In this document: piece by piece, positions 44,182 to 53,477 of the stretch
Position numbering within the stretch: position 1 is the first letter of the stretch
How the letters are laid out: every line of letters begins with the position of its first letter
Source of the DNA: Gemmatimonadetes bacterium bin94
GTDB taxonomy: Bacteria; Gemmatimonadota; Gemmatimonadetes; Longimicrobiales; Gaopeijiaceae
Assembly: GCA_002238865.1 (NCBI GenBank)
Contig: MPNE01000002.1
Span: 1-64,000, forward strand
Direction: 5' to 3'
Length of the DNA stretch: 64,000 bases
Position numbers and translations under genes: made by a program
Notes under the pieces: generated by a model
Told to the model about the DNA's origin: nothing
Database searches by the model: none
The model's input: the letters and a program-made list of their open reading frames with translations, nothing else

Positions 44182-44209
44182 CATCATGTACACTGCACTT
44201 TACATGATG
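44182..44209. promoter_or_regulatory. 28-bp dyad between the amidase and the TolB/PHP gene
   Basis: CATCATGTA (44182-44190) and TACATGATG (44201-44209) are perfect 9-bp inverted arms separated by 10 bases. An overlapping ACTTTACAT direct repeat begins at 44176 and 44196. The site lies 30-60 bp upstream of the amidase start, in AT-richer DNA than its surroundings. It is a strong operator candidate; the regulator is not in the window. Confidence 0.5.
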
Positions 44210-44373
44210 CGTGCGGATCCTCACCGCCCACGATGGACCAGGAGCGCGCTCGGGTCAAACGGCGCCGGCGCCGGGCTGGCCCGCTCCCCATTTCCGGCGG
44301 TACGATGAAGGCCGGCAATCGTACGCTACCGAGTCCAGCAGGGCACCACCCCACCCCCCAACCGGACGCCAGG

Positions 44374-47300
44374 ATGACCCGAATCGGCTCCCTCCTCACG
44401 ATCACCGCCGTGACCAGCGCGGCTCTCTTCCCCCCGCCCGGCGACCTCTCCGCCCAGCCCGGCAACCGCACCTACGCCGCCTCCGCGCACGGCGGGAACT
44501 ACATGCACAACTTCTACTTCCCCCCGGCTCCCTCCTCGTCGCCCTGGTACCCGTCCTGGCACCCCGGTGGCGGGCACGTCGCGGTGGCCATGAGCGGCTC
44601 GCTCTGGGAAGTGGACGTCGTGACGGGCGTCGCCACCGAGATCGTGTACGGCCCCGACTACTACTCGTCCCCCGACTACTCCCCCGACGGCGCATGGCTG
44701 GTGTACACCGCGGACGACGGTGGCGGCACCATCGACCTCGAGGTCATGAACACGGCGACGGGCGAACGCGTGCGCCTCACCGAAGGCGCCCACATCCACA
44801 CGGACCCCCGGTTTTCACCGTCAGGCGACCGGATCGCGTTCGTATCCACCGCGCCAAGCGGGTACTTCAACGTCTATATTCGCCCCTTCGCGGACGGCGG
44901 CTGGGCCGGCCCCGAGGTCGCGGTAACGTCGGACAATTCCTTCGGGCGCGATCGTCTCTACTTCGGCCCCTGGGACATGCACATTTCGCCCGCATGGCTC
45001 CCGGGCGGCGACGAACTCCTGATCGTGTCGAACCGGGACGTCGCCCTCGGCAGCGGCAACGTCTACCGGATTCCGGCGCGGGCCGGGGGCATCGAGGAGC
45101 GCACGGTCGTCCTTGCGGAACAGACGTTGTACCGCACCCAGCCGCACGTGTCGTACGACGGCAGGCGCTTCGTCTACTCGTCGACCGCGGGCGCCGCGGA
45201 CCAGTTCCAGAATCTGTACGTGCAGCCCACCACCGGCGGCGAGCCGTACAAGATGACCTTCTTCGAGCACGACGCCTTTCACCCGCGCTGGTCACCCGAC
45301 GCCGAGTGGATCGCCTTCGTCAGCAACGAGGGCGGGCTGCCCCGGCTCAACCTCCTCGAGGCGAACGGCGGCGCGCTGCGCAAGATCGAGATCAGCGAGC
45401 GGCGCTGGGCCCGGCCCATGGGTACGTTGGCCTTGACAACACTGGACGACGCGGGCAATCCCGTGGCCAGCCGCATACACCTGACCGCCGCGGACGGCAA
45501 GTTCTACGCACCCGCCGACGCCTATGCGCGCGTCAGCCGCACCGGCAACCGGATCTTCCATCATCCGGGTTCGTTCACCCTCGACCTGCCCGCCGGCACG
45601 GCCGAAGTGACCGTTGTACGCGGCTTCGAGACTGCCCCGTTCACGGTCGAGGCAACGATCGAGGCGGGCGTCGTCTCCAACGTCTCGATCGAGGTCAGCG
45701 AGGTCTCCGACGTGTCGGACGAGGGCTGGTTTTCGGGCTCCACCCACGTCCACATGAACTACGCCGGCAACCTGCACAACACGCTCCCCAACCTGATGAT
45801 GATGTCCGCTGCCGAAGACCAGGACATCCTCAACGAGCAGGTGGCCAACAAGGACAACCGGATCATCGACCACCAGTTCTGGCTTCCCGGCGGCGGGCCG
45901 CACCCGCTGTCCGAGCCGGGTCACGTGCTGGTCGTCGGTCAGGAGTACCGTCCCCCGTTCTACGGCCATGTCTTCATGTTCGGCCACCGGGATCATCTGA
46001 TCGCTCCGTACGCAATGGGGTACGAAGGCACGGCAATCGAGAGCCTCTACCCCAGCAACACCGACATGATGTTGAAAGCCAAGGCCCAGGGAGCCACGAC
46101 AGGATACGTCCACTCCTTCTACAACGGAGATCCGCTGGAGGGCAATCTGGGCGGCGCCAAGGGATTCATCGTCGACGCCGCCCTGGCCGCGGCCGATGCC
46201 GTGGAATGGTCGACCCCGCAGAACGGATGGCCCCCGCTGTACGCGGTCTGGAGCAACGGCATCCGCGCGACCGTGGTGGGCGGCGAGGACTCGATCTCCA
46301 GCCTGCACGCCACACCGCTCCTCGGGTCGATGCGGACCTACGTGCGGACGCCGGACGGTGAGCTGACAATGGACGGGTGGTTCCAGGGTCTCCGCGACGG
46401 GCACGCCTTTGTGAGTTCCGGGCCGCTGATCGACTTCACAATCGACGGCTTGGGGCCGGGTGACGACTTGAGCCTCGACGCAGCCGGCGACGTGCGCTTG
46501 CGCGGCCGGATCTGGGGTATCGTACCGATGGAACGGGCGGAACTGGTGCACAATGGCGAGGTCGTGCGGAGCTGGGACTTCACCGGGGACCGCAAGGAAC
46601 TCGTGATCGACGAACGTTTGGCCGTGAGCGGGAGCGGGTGGGTGCACCTACGGGTCGAGGGCGCGCCCGGGGACAGCTGGCCGCTCGACACGTCCTACCC
46701 GCAGGCGTTCACCAACCCGGTCTGGATCACGGTGGGTGGCAGGCCGATCCGCAGCGCGGCAGCCTCCGACTACGCAATCCGGTGGATCGACAAGCTGCAG
46801 GCGATGGCGGACGAGTGGCCGGGGTGGCGGTCCGAGAGGGAACGGGAGCACGTGTTCGCGCAGTTCGAGCAGGCGCGCGACGTGTACCGGCAGAGGGGCG
46901 CGGAAGCGGCGACCGCGGGGGGGAGCACCTCCCTGCCGCGGATCACCGAGCAGATGAGCGGCACGACCGAGGTGCTGCAGGCGATCAGTCCCGTCTCCGA
47001 GGACGCCGCGTGGGTGAGCGGGCACGGAGGCGCCATCCTGCGCACGGTAAACGGGGGGGTCGAGTGGCAACGGACTTCGGCACCGGGGGGCGATTCGCTG
47101 CAATTCCGGGACATCCACGGCTTCTCGACCCAGGTGGCTGTCGCTCTGACCGCGGGCACCGGACCCGCATCGCGCATCTACCGCACAGGTGACGGCGGCG
47201 GTTCGTGGACGCTCAGCTTCCTGATGGACGACGCGCGGGGCTTCCTCGACTGCCTCGATTTCTGGGACGACCGGCACGGATTCGCGTACGGGGACTCCTT

Positions 47301-47913
47301 CGACGGCGTGCCGTACATCCTCGTGACGGACGACGGCGGTCATGCGTGGCGCCGTGTTCCCGCGGACGCGCTTCCGCCCGCCAACGACGGCGAGGGTGGC
47401 TTCGCGGCCAGCGGCACATGCGCCCGGACCGGACCGGGCGGCCGGGGGTGGATCGGGACGGGGGCCGGGGGATCGGCGCGAGTTCTCTCGACAGGAGACT
47501 ACGGACGCAGCTGGACGGCGAGCGAAGTGCCCATGGCCCGGGGCGAAGCGGCCGGGATCTTCACGCTGGCCGTGCACAACGGGCGGCCCGTCATGGCGCT
47601 GGGCGGCGACCTTGGCGCAGCCGAAGAGGTGGTGGCCGGAAACGCCGCGGTGACCGGAGACGGGGGCCGCAGCTGGACGGTTGCCTCGCCCGCGCCGATC
47701 AACGGGGCCGTGTACGGAAGCGCGGCCGGGGGCATCGGCGCGAACCGGCGCGTGGTGGCGGTGGGGCCGCCCGGCGCCGCGTATGCGACCGGGACGAAGG
47801 CGACCTGGGAAGCGCTCCCGGGTGTGAGCGCCTGGGCGGTGGAGTTTGCGCCCGGGGGCCGTGTGGCATGGGCCGCGGGAGGAGGGGGGAGGATCTGGCG
47901 CATCGTCTGGTAG
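44374..47913 (+). CDS. Secreted three-module protein: TolB-like propeller, CehA/McbA-type PHP hydrolase and YCF48-like repeats
   Basis: 1179 residues from the ATG at 44374 (signal peptide to about residue 29); the frame is open upstream but not protein-like. Residues 45-330 are TolB/WD40-like repeats ('SPDGAWLVYTADDGG', 'SPSGDRIAFVS'). Residues 450-700 resemble CehA/McbA metallohydrolases, opening with 'GSTHVHMNYAGN' and continuing with 'HVLVVGQEYRPPFYGHVF'. From about 865 to the end, 'ILRTVNGGVEWQR' and 'IYRTGDGGGSWTL' are YCF48/BNR-type repeats. CehA relatives hydrolyse esters and carbamates. Joining all three modules in one chain is unusual. Possible metal ligands (His457, His459 and later Glu/His) are present. 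Confidence 0.78.
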   Translation: MTRIGSLLTITAVTSAALFPPPGDLSAQPGNRTYAASAHGGNYMHNFYFPPAPSSSPWYPSWHPGGGHVAVAMSGSLWEVDVVTGVATEIVYGPDYYSSPDYSPDGAWLVYTADDGGGTIDLEVMNTATGERVRLTEGAHIHTDPRFSPSGDRIAFVSTAPSGYFNVYIRPFADGGWAGPEVAVTSDNSFGRDRLYFGPWDMHISPAWLPGGDELLIVSNRDVALGSGNVYRIPARAGGIEERTVVLAEQTLYRTQPHVSYDGRRFVYSSTAGAADQFQNLYVQPTTGGEPYKMTFFEHDAFHPRWSPDAEWIAFVSNEGGLPRLNLLEANGGALRKIEISERRWARPMGTLALTTLDDAGNPVASRIHLTAADGKFYAPADAYARVSRTGNRIFHHPGSFTLDLPAGTAEVTVVRGFETAPFTVEATIEAGVVSNVSIEVSEVSDVSDEGWFSGSTHVHMNYAGNLHNTLPNLMMMSAAEDQDILNEQVANKDNRIIDHQFWLPGGGPHPLSEPGHVLVVGQEYRPPFYGHVFMFGHRDHLIAPYAMGYEGTAIESLYPSNTDMMLKAKAQGATTGYVHSFYNGDPLEGNLGGAKGFIVDAALAAADAVEWSTPQNGWPPLYAVWSNGIRATVVGGEDSISSLHATPLLGSMRTYVRTPDGELTMDGWFQGLRDGHAFVSSGPLIDFTIDGLGPGDDLSLDAAGDVRLRGRIWGIVPMERAELVHNGEVVRSWDFTGDRKELVIDERLAVSGSGWVHLRVEGAPGDSWPLDTSYPQAFTNPVWITVGGRPIRSAAASDYAIRWIDKLQAMADEWPGWRSEREREHVFAQFEQARDVYRQRGAEAATAGGSTSLPRITEQMSGTTEVLQAISPVSEDAAWVSGHGGAILRTVNGGVEWQRTSAPGGDSLQFRDIHGFSTQVAVALTAGTGPASRIYRTGDGGGSWTLSFLMDDARGFLDCLDFWDDRHGFAYGDSFDGVPYILVTDDGGHAWRRVPADALPPANDGEGGFAASGTCARTGPGGRGWIGTGAGGSARVLSTGDYGRSWTASEVPMARGEAAGIFTLAVHNGRPVMALGGDLGAAEEVVAGNAAVTGDGGRSWTVASPAPINGAVYGSAAGGIGANRRVVAVGPPGAAYATGTKATWEALPGVSAWAVEFAPGGRVAWAAGGGGRIWRIVW

Positions 47914-47996
47914 GGGAGCGGGCCGGGCGCGGGGCGCCCCTGCCGGGCGCGGCGGGACTGCGCGGGGCGGTGGCGCGTGGAGGGGTGGTCCGCGCG

Positions 47997-49271
47997 GTGG
48001 CGGAGGCGCGTGGCGCGGTACTGCGCGCGGCGGTGGTCTGCGCGGTGGCGGTCGCCGTGACGGGAGCCGCCGCCGGGCTCGCGGGCCAGGCCGACCCGCC
48101 GCGGATATCGGGCCGCGTGGTGGACCTGGGCACCGGAGCCGGGGTCGACGGTGCCGCCGTCGCGCTGAGGTCTCTCGGGGTGGGGATGGGGGACACGATC
48201 CGTGCGGAGACGGTCACCGACGGTGCGGGATTGTTCCAGGTCGAGCGGGCGGGGCCGGGGGACTACGAGCTCACCGTGACCCACATCGCGTACGGGACCT
48301 TCCGGGAACGCCTCACCCTGACCCGGGAGGATCGGATCGCCCTTCGCGTGACCCTGTCCCCGACAGCCATTGCGCTCGACCCCGTCGTCGTGGAGGTCTC
48401 TGCCGAGGATTCCCGGCAGGGTCGTGCCCAGGGCGTCGCGCGGCGACGGGTCACGGCCGCGCAGCTCGCCCCCATCGCGCAGACGGGCAACCATCTGGTC
48501 AACGCCCTCGCACTGTTGGTGACCGGTGTGCGGGTCCGGGGCGGGCGCAGCCAGCCAGGCCAGCTCGTGTGCCTGGAATTCCGCGGACCCGCGAGTCTGG
48601 CCGGACCCGGTTGCCTCACGCCCATCGTCATCGTGGACAACGTCCGTCAGGCCAACGGTCTGGTGACGCTCAACACCTTGCCGCTCACCGATATCCGCAG
48701 TGTCGAAGCAATCCCGCCAGCCGAAGCGGGCGTGCGGTATGGGGCGAATTCCAACGCCGGCGTGATCGTGATCGAGACGTTCTCGGGCGCCGCCGTGCAA
48801 CGCGAGGACCGCGGGCCCCCGCGCGGACCCTACAACTGGGCGCTGGAGTCGGAGCCGTATCCTTGGGTGGAGGCTCTGGCGACCGCCGCGGCCGCCAACG
48901 CCATCGGCCTCCTCGCCGGCTACGCCCTGTCGAACCCCTGCCTCGACTTCGAAACCCTCTCGCGGCACTTCTACGAACCGGACTGCGGACTCCTCGCGAA
49001 CACCGGTTCCCGCCTCGCGCTGTACGCCGCCCCGCAGGTCGGTGTGGGCTTTCTCGTGGAGCGAGTGGGCACCACCAACCTGTCCCGGGGCAGCATGTGG
49101 AGGAATGCCGTTGCGGGCACGATCATGGCCACGCCCGGAGTCGTCATGGCGCTGACTACCCGGGAAGACGGGTTCACCGGATCCAGGGCAATCGGCATCG
49201 TCATGGCGACGGTAGGCGCCCCGGTTGCCGCTGTGGTGGCGGACCGGCTGTTCCGCGAGGTCAAACGGTAG
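47997..49271 (+). CDS. Carboxypeptidase-regulatory plus TonB-plug protein without a beta-barrel
   Basis: 424 residues from a GTG at 47997 (GGAGG 11-17 bases upstream); GTGs at 47970 and 47985 are also possible. A signal peptide ends near 'AGLAGQ'. A carboxypeptidase-regulatory-like beta sandwich follows ('ISGRVVDLGTGAGVDGAAVA'), then a TonB-receptor plug-like domain ('PIVIVDNVRQANG', then 'SVEAIPPAEAGVRYG', then 'AGVIVIETFSG'). Instead of a 600-residue barrel there are only about 150 residues with two hydrophobic segments. So it cannot be a complete TonB-dependent receptor. It may be a surface adaptor. A second plug-only gene lies at 56.3 kb. Confidence 0.7.
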   Translation: MAEARGAVLRAAVVCAVAVAVTGAAAGLAGQADPPRISGRVVDLGTGAGVDGAAVALRSLGVGMGDTIRAETVTDGAGLFQVERAGPGDYELTVTHIAYGTFRERLTLTREDRIALRVTLSPTAIALDPVVVEVSAEDSRQGRAQGVARRRVTAAQLAPIAQTGNHLVNALALLVTGVRVRGGRSQPGQLVCLEFRGPASLAGPGCLTPIVIVDNVRQANGLVTLNTLPLTDIRSVEAIPPAEAGVRYGANSNAGVIVIETFSGAAVQREDRGPPRGPYNWALESEPYPWVEALATAAAANAIGLLAGYALSNPCLDFETLSRHFYEPDCGLLANTGSRLALYAAPQVGVGFLVERVGTTNLSRGSMWRNAVAGTIMATPGVVMALTTREDGFTGSRAIGIVMATVGAPVAAVVADRLFREVKR

Positions 49272-49422
49272 TCGTCAGGCGACCCGCCCACAGCGGCGGT
49301 GCCGGCGGCTTCCGGCGGCGAGGTGGCCCGGGCCGCCATTCCACCGCCCGTGGTGTTCGCCTAACTTTGCGGATCGGGCTGGCTGGCGGCCGGCAAGGTT
49401 CATTCGAGGAAAGGACAGGGCA

Positions 49423-49929
49423 ATGTCGGTACAGGGCAGACTCGCGGCGTTCGACCATATCATCGCCGGATCCAGAGCGTTGTTGGCCGCGATTCCCGAG
49501 CATCGCCTCGATTGGAGGCCCCACGCCAGGTCGTGGACGCTGGGTGAACTCGCCACCCACCTCGCCAACCTTCCCAACTGGACGATGCCGACTCTGGCCA
49601 TGTCGGAATTCGACATCAGTCCGGCCGACGGCGGACCTCCACCAATGCCCGCCGCGGGTTCGACCGCCGAACTTCTGGAGGCCCTGGACACCAGTTCAGC
49701 AGCCGCCCGCGCTGCGATAGAAGGCACGTCGGAAGACGTTTTCGCCGGCCCATGGACCATGCTCGTCGGCGGCGAGGCCCGCTTCACCCTGCCCAAGCAC
49801 GTGGTGCTCCGGACCTTCATCATGGACCACATGATTCACCACCGCGCGCAGCTGGGCGTGTACCTGCGCCTCCTCGACGTTCCCGTGCCGCAGTCGTTCG
49901 GGCCAACGGCCGACTTCCAGGACATGTAA
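49423..49929 (+). CDS. DinB family protein
   Basis: 168 residues, typical DinB/YfiT-like length. A four-helix bundle carries the metal-binding histidines: one in 'ELATHLANLPNW' and two in 'DHMIHHRAQLGVYLR'. The ATG is preceded by GAGGAAAGG. Members act as metal-dependent thiol transferases (bacillithiol or mycothiol-type) or are uncharacterised; the substrate here is not known. First of three closely spaced genes (DinB, HAD, cupin). Confidence 0.87.
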   Translation: MSVQGRLAAFDHIIAGSRALLAAIPEHRLDWRPHARSWTLGELATHLANLPNWTMPTLAMSEFDISPADGGPPPMPAAGSTAELLEALDTSSAAARAAIEGTSEDVFAGPWTMLVGGEARFTLPKHVVLRTFIMDHMIHHRAQLGVYLRLLDVPVPQSFGPTADFQDM

Positions 49930-49934
49930 CGCAC

Positions 49935-50675
49935 GTGACAGGTGCCGATGTAACCCCGTTCGCCCCCGAAAACGCGCTCGATCCGGCCCGTTTCGAACTC
50001 CTTACCTTCGACTGCTACGGGACGCTGATCGACTGGGAGGCGGGAATCATCGCGGCTGTGCGGCAGATCTCGGCCGTGCACGGCTCATCCCCGAACGCGG
50101 CGGACATCCTTGCGGCGTTCGGCGAGGCGGAACACGTGGTGCAGGCGGAGCGCTACCGCACCTACCGGGATGTGCTTGCCCTCACGCTGGGACGGATGGG
50201 TCCGCGTCTCGGCTTCGTTCCCACATCGGCCGAGCGCAATGCTTTTGCGGCATCGGTCGGCGACTGGCCCACCTTCCCGGACACCGTGGACGCCCTCCGT
50301 CGCCTCGGTGCGCGGTACCGGCTCGGAATCGTCTCCAACGTCGACGACGACCTTTTCGCCCGATCCCGGAAGGCCCTGCGGACCGACTTCGACTGGGTGG
50401 TCACCGCGCAGCAGGTGAAAGGCTACAAACCCGCCACTGCCCACTTCGACGAGATGGCGACCCGCTCCGGCGTCCCCCGCGACCGTACGCTGCACGTGGC
50501 GCAAAGCCTCTTCCACGACATCGCCCCGGCTTCGTCCCTCGGCTACGCGACGCTGCATGTCAACCGGCCGACGCGCGGATCCGGCGGCGGAGCGACCCCT
50601 CACTCGGGCGCGCGTCCCGACGCCGTAGTCACCGACATGGCGGGTGCGGCCAGGCTGCTGGGGGTCGGCCCATGA
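49935..50675 (+). CDS. HAD-superfamily hydrolase, haloacid dehalogenase type II-like
   Basis: 246 residues from a GTG five bases after the DinB stop. Motif I is 'LLTFDCYGTLIDWE' with the nucleophile Asp; motif II is in 'RLGIVSNVDDDLF'; the motif III lysine lies in 'VKGYKPATAHF'; motif IV is 'FHDIAPAS'. The 'DCYGTLIDWE' start is typical of L-2-haloacid dehalogenases and related phosphatases. The substrate could be a haloacid or a phosphate ester. It overlaps the following cupin gene by four bases. Confidence 0.85.
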   Translation: MTGADVTPFAPENALDPARFELLTFDCYGTLIDWEAGIIAAVRQISAVHGSSPNAADILAAFGEAEHVVQAERYRTYRDVLALTLGRMGPRLGFVPTSAERNAFAASVGDWPTFPDTVDALRRLGARYRLGIVSNVDDDLFARSRKALRTDFDWVVTAQQVKGYKPATAHFDEMATRSGVPRDRTLHVAQSLFHDIAPASSLGYATLHVNRPTRGSGGGATPHSGARPDAVVTDMAGAARLLGVGP

Positions 50676-51133
50676 GCGCGGGCGACAAGCCGGGAATCCC
50701 CGACGGCGGCGACGGTGTCCACACCATCCGCGGCAGCGGCGTTCACCGGGGCTGGAACGGCATCCACTACAAGACCGGCCTTTCGGGGAAGAACGTCCCG
50801 GCCCGGGAGCTCTCCATGAACGTGGCCCGGATCCCTCCCCGGGGCGTCGCCTTCGCGCACATCCACGTCGACTTCGAGGTCATGCTCTACATCCTCGAAG
50901 GCACGGTGCGCCACGACTTCGGCCCCCGCCTCCGCCACTCCATCGTGAATCACGCGGGAGATTTCATCTTCATCGAGCCGGGGGTCCCGCACGAGGTCTT
51001 CAACGAGAGCGATACGGAAGACGTGGTGGCGGTCGTGGCCCGTTCGGACGCCTCGGAGTGGGAGAACATCGTCGACTACGACCGCGAGACCGGGAAGGTG
51101 ATCCCCAAGCGGGAGGCCAGCCGTTCGGGTTAG
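50672..51133 (+). CDS. Cupin-domain protein
   Basis: 153 residues. Cupin motif 1 is 'AHIHVDFEVMLYILEG', giving two His and one Glu-type metal ligands, and motif 2 is 'GDFIFIEPGVPHEVFN'. The C-terminal 'SEWENIVDYDRETG' is seen in small stand-alone cupins. The ATG overlaps the HAD gene stop (ATGA). Cupins of this size can be isomerases, dioxygenases or ligand sensors; no further assignment is possible. Confidence 0.85.
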   Translation: MSAGDKPGIPDGGDGVHTIRGSGVHRGWNGIHYKTGLSGKNVPARELSMNVARIPPRGVAFAHIHVDFEVMLYILEGTVRHDFGPRLRHSIVNHAGDFIFIEPGVPHEVFNESDTEDVVAVVARSDASEWENIVDYDRETGKVIPKREASRSG

Positions 51134-51162
51134 CGTCCGGGGAACGCCAGGGCTCCTCCCCG

Positions 51163-51930
51163 CTACCCCGTATTCGCCATCCGGTCCAGAAACTCCCGCT
51201 CTTCGTGACTCAGAGCCTTGACCCCGAATTCGTCGATCTTCCGCAGCAGGTTGTCCAGTTCCTCCAGGTTGATCTCGTGGAGCCGCTCGCGCGGGATTGC
51301 CGTCCAACGTTCGACGGCGTCGATGTCCTGGGTTCCGAGCGTTTTCGGGCGCGAGACGGGCCGATGCGCGACGCGGCGCTGACGCCGGCTTTCCCATGTC
51401 CTCAGGAAAAGCCACCCCGCCACCAGTCCGCCGAGGTGGGCGAAGTGCGCGATTCCGTCCTGCGCACCGGTGAAGCCGGCCAGCAGGCTCACCACGACCA
51501 TGAAAATGGCGAGCATCCGCGCCTGAATCGGCATTACGCCCCAGATGTAGATGTCCTCGCGAGGCCAGTAGCGTGCGAAACCCAGCACCACACCGAAGAT
51601 GGCCCCCGAGGCACCCACCACCATCGCGAACGGAGTCATGAGCGACAGGACCGCGCCGCCAACCCCACAAATAAGGTAGAACCGGATGAAGGTCCTGCTC
51701 CCCAGCCGTTCCTCCAGCCTCGGACCGAAGAAGAACAGCATCAGCATGTTGAAGAAGATGTGGAAGAATCCGGCGTGGAGGAACATGTACGTCACGAGCG
51801 TCCACGGCCGCAGCAGGATCGCGGCGGGCACGAGCGCAAAGTACTGCGTGAATGACGGACTGACCTGCGAAAACAGGAATGCGGCCAGGTTCGCCAGAAG
51901 CAGGCGCTGAACCCACGGCGACATCATCAC
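51163..51930 (-). CDS. Rhomboid-family intramembrane serine protease
   Basis: 255 residues with about six membrane helices in the first 180. The catalytic serine is Ser109 in 'VVGASGAIFG' and the histidine is His165 in 'IAHFAHLGG', with 'HIFFNMLML' supplying the usual Asn61. All key residues are present. Rhomboids cut transmembrane helices near the membrane surface. A cytosolic C-terminal tail of about 75 residues ends in a short helical 'LHEINLEELDNLLRKIDEFG' motif common to environmental rhomboids. It follows a DUF1761 gene by four bases. Confidence 0.88.
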   Translation of the reverse strand: MMMSPWVQRLLLANLAAFLFSQVSPSFTQYFALVPAAILLRPWTLVTYMFLHAGFFHIFFNMLMLFFFGPRLEERLGSRTFIRFYLICGVGGAVLSLMTPFAMVVGASGAIFGVVLGFARYWPREDIYIWGVMPIQARMLAIFMVVVSLLAGFTGAQDGIAHFAHLGGLVAGWLFLRTWESRRQRRVAHRPVSRPKTLGTQDIDAVERWTAIPRERLHEINLEELDNLLRKIDEFGVKALSHEEREFLDRMANTG

Positions 51931-51934
51931 GGGA

Positions 51935-52363
51935 TTACCTCCACATTGCTATCACTACTGCCTGCCCGATCAGCGCCACGCCGTTGTACCCGATGTTCAG
52001 CCACGCGAGTCCGGCGTTGCGCTTCTCGAAGGCAACCGACTGGTTTACGACCGGGAGCACGAAGGCGATCAGCGCCATGAGTGCCACGTGCACGCCCACC
52101 ATCGCGGAGCCGCTTCCTCCCGTCGAGGCGCCGGCGGGCGCGATCTCGGCCACCAGCTGGGCCAGCACGAAAGCCGTGACCAGCGCCAGGACGAAGCTCA
52201 CGCCGTATGTCTTGAGGGCGTTGAACCCCTCCTGGATCTCTTCCGGCGTCGTCTCCATCAGCGCCATCCAGCGCTTCCCGAAGATCGGGCCGTACCAGAG
52301 CGCACCGATGATCATCGGAACGACTCCAGCTACCAGTACCGCGAGCAGATTGACTTCGTGCAT
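51935..52363 (-). CDS. DUF1761 family membrane protein
   Basis: 142 residues with four hydrophobic segments. The N-terminal 'VAGVVPMIIGALWYGPIFGK' is the signature of DUF1761, followed by 'ALKTYGVSFVLALVTAFVLA'. The function of the family is unknown. It lies four bases upstream of the rhomboid gene on the same strand and is probably cotranscribed with it. Confidence 0.85.
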   Translation of the reverse strand: MHEVNLLAVLVAGVVPMIIGALWYGPIFGKRWMALMETTPEEIQEGFNALKTYGVSFVLALVTAFVLAQLVAEIAPAGASTGGSGSAMVGVHVALMALIAFVLPVVNQSVAFEKRNAGLAWLNIGYNGVALIGQAVVIAMWR

Positions 52364-52464
52364 GGGCTGATTCCTTTGGCAAAGTCCGGATGGGCGGGAT
52401 TCACAATGTAGTTGACCTCGTCCTCAACGACCGCACCGGGCACCCGGAGAACGGCAGATTCACC

Positions 52465-53397
52465 TCACCCACCCTGACCGCGCGCCCGCATCTCGGTCGG
52501 CAGCAGTACCGCGTGGACGAAGGAGTGGACCGGGGTTGCGACCCCGACCGTTGTTCCCAGCCGCACGGCCGCTCCCGTCCAGGCTTCCAGCTCCGAGGGA
52601 ACACCCCCGGCAAGATCGCGCTGCAGCGACGAGGTGCCTTCGGCGGGGAACGAGTCCACGACCTGCATCGCGCGAGTGACCGCGTCGTCCGACAGCGACA
52701 CCCCGTGGGCAGCCGCCACCGCCGCGATCTCTTCCATGGCCCGCCGCAGCAGACTCCGGCTCTCGGGCAGCGTGCGCACCGGCCCCAGGTGCATGCGGCA
52801 CGCGGCGCACACACCGCCGAGCGAGCACACGAAGAGGAACTTGAGCCACAGCGCAGCGTCGATGTCGGCTGGCACCTCGGCGTCGACGCCCGCTTCGCGT
52901 AGCGCCGTCACGAGGGCGTTGGCGCGGGGCGACCCGCCGCCGTCCCATTCGGCGAGCGCCACGTACGGATCCACCCCGATGTGCCGGATCTCGCCAGGGG
53001 CCGACACCTCGCTCATGATGCGGGTGAGCCCCTTGCCCATGTGCGCCCTTCCCACGGCGGGGAGGAGTTCTTCGTGCGCATCGACGCCGTTGAGGAGCGG
53101 CACAACCAGTGTGGCGGGACCCAGCAGCGGCCCGATCCCGTCCCGCACGGCAGATAGATGCAGGGACTTGACCGCGACGATAACCGCGTCAACCGGACCG
53201 ATTCCGACCGGGTCGTCGGTGGCAATGGCCGGCCGAACGCGAAAGTCGCCCCCGGGAGAACGTACACTGAGCCCCGTGCGGCAAATGGCGGCCAGGTGCG
53301 CACCACGGGCTACCAGGGCGATCTGGTGACCCGCTCGCGCCAGCACCCCACCGTAGTACCCGCCGACTCCGCCCGCACCGTAGATGGCGATCTTCAT
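52465..53397 (-). CDS. panE: 2-dehydropantoate 2-reductase (ketopantoate reductase)
   Basis: 310 residues from the ATG at 53397. The NADPH-binding motif 'MKIAIYGAGGVGGYYGGVLA' starts at residue 1. 'VIVAVKSLHL', 'LLNGVD' and the C-terminal helical domain ('LWLKFLFVCSLGGVCAACR' then 'LQRDLAGGVPSELE') match ApbA/PanE. The conserved Lys and Glu/Ser of the active site are in place. It reduces 2-dehydropantoate to pantoate for coenzyme A synthesis, though paralogues with other 2-oxo-acid substrates exist. It stands alone, divergent from the M24 peptidase gene. Confidence 0.85.
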   Translation of the reverse strand: MKIAIYGAGGVGGYYGGVLARAGHQIALVARGAHLAAICRTGLSVRSPGGDFRVRPAIATDDPVGIGPVDAVIVAVKSLHLSAVRDGIGPLLGPATLVVPLLNGVDAHEELLPAVGRAHMGKGLTRIMSEVSAPGEIRHIGVDPYVALAEWDGGGSPRANALVTALREAGVDAEVPADIDAALWLKFLFVCSLGGVCAACRMHLGPVRTLPESRSLLRRAMEEIAAVAAAHGVSLSDDAVTRAMQVVDSFPAEGTSSLQRDLAGGVPSELEAWTGAAVRLGTTVGVATPVHSFVHAVLLPTEMRARGQGG

Positions 53398-53477
53398 GGC
53401 CGCGAAGTTACCGTAACCGTGGAGCCGCTCAAAGAGGCAGGGCGGGGGCGCACCCAGCCGATGACAGAGGACCGACC

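Noticed and set aside
43816-44373. Upstream extension of the TolB/PHP gene frame
   Set aside because: It overlaps the divergent amidase and its promoter dyad. The signal peptide begins at 44374.
51138-51162. Weak hairpin between the cupin and rhomboid genes
   Set aside because: Only six base pairs with a long loop and no U-tract; too weak to call a terminator.
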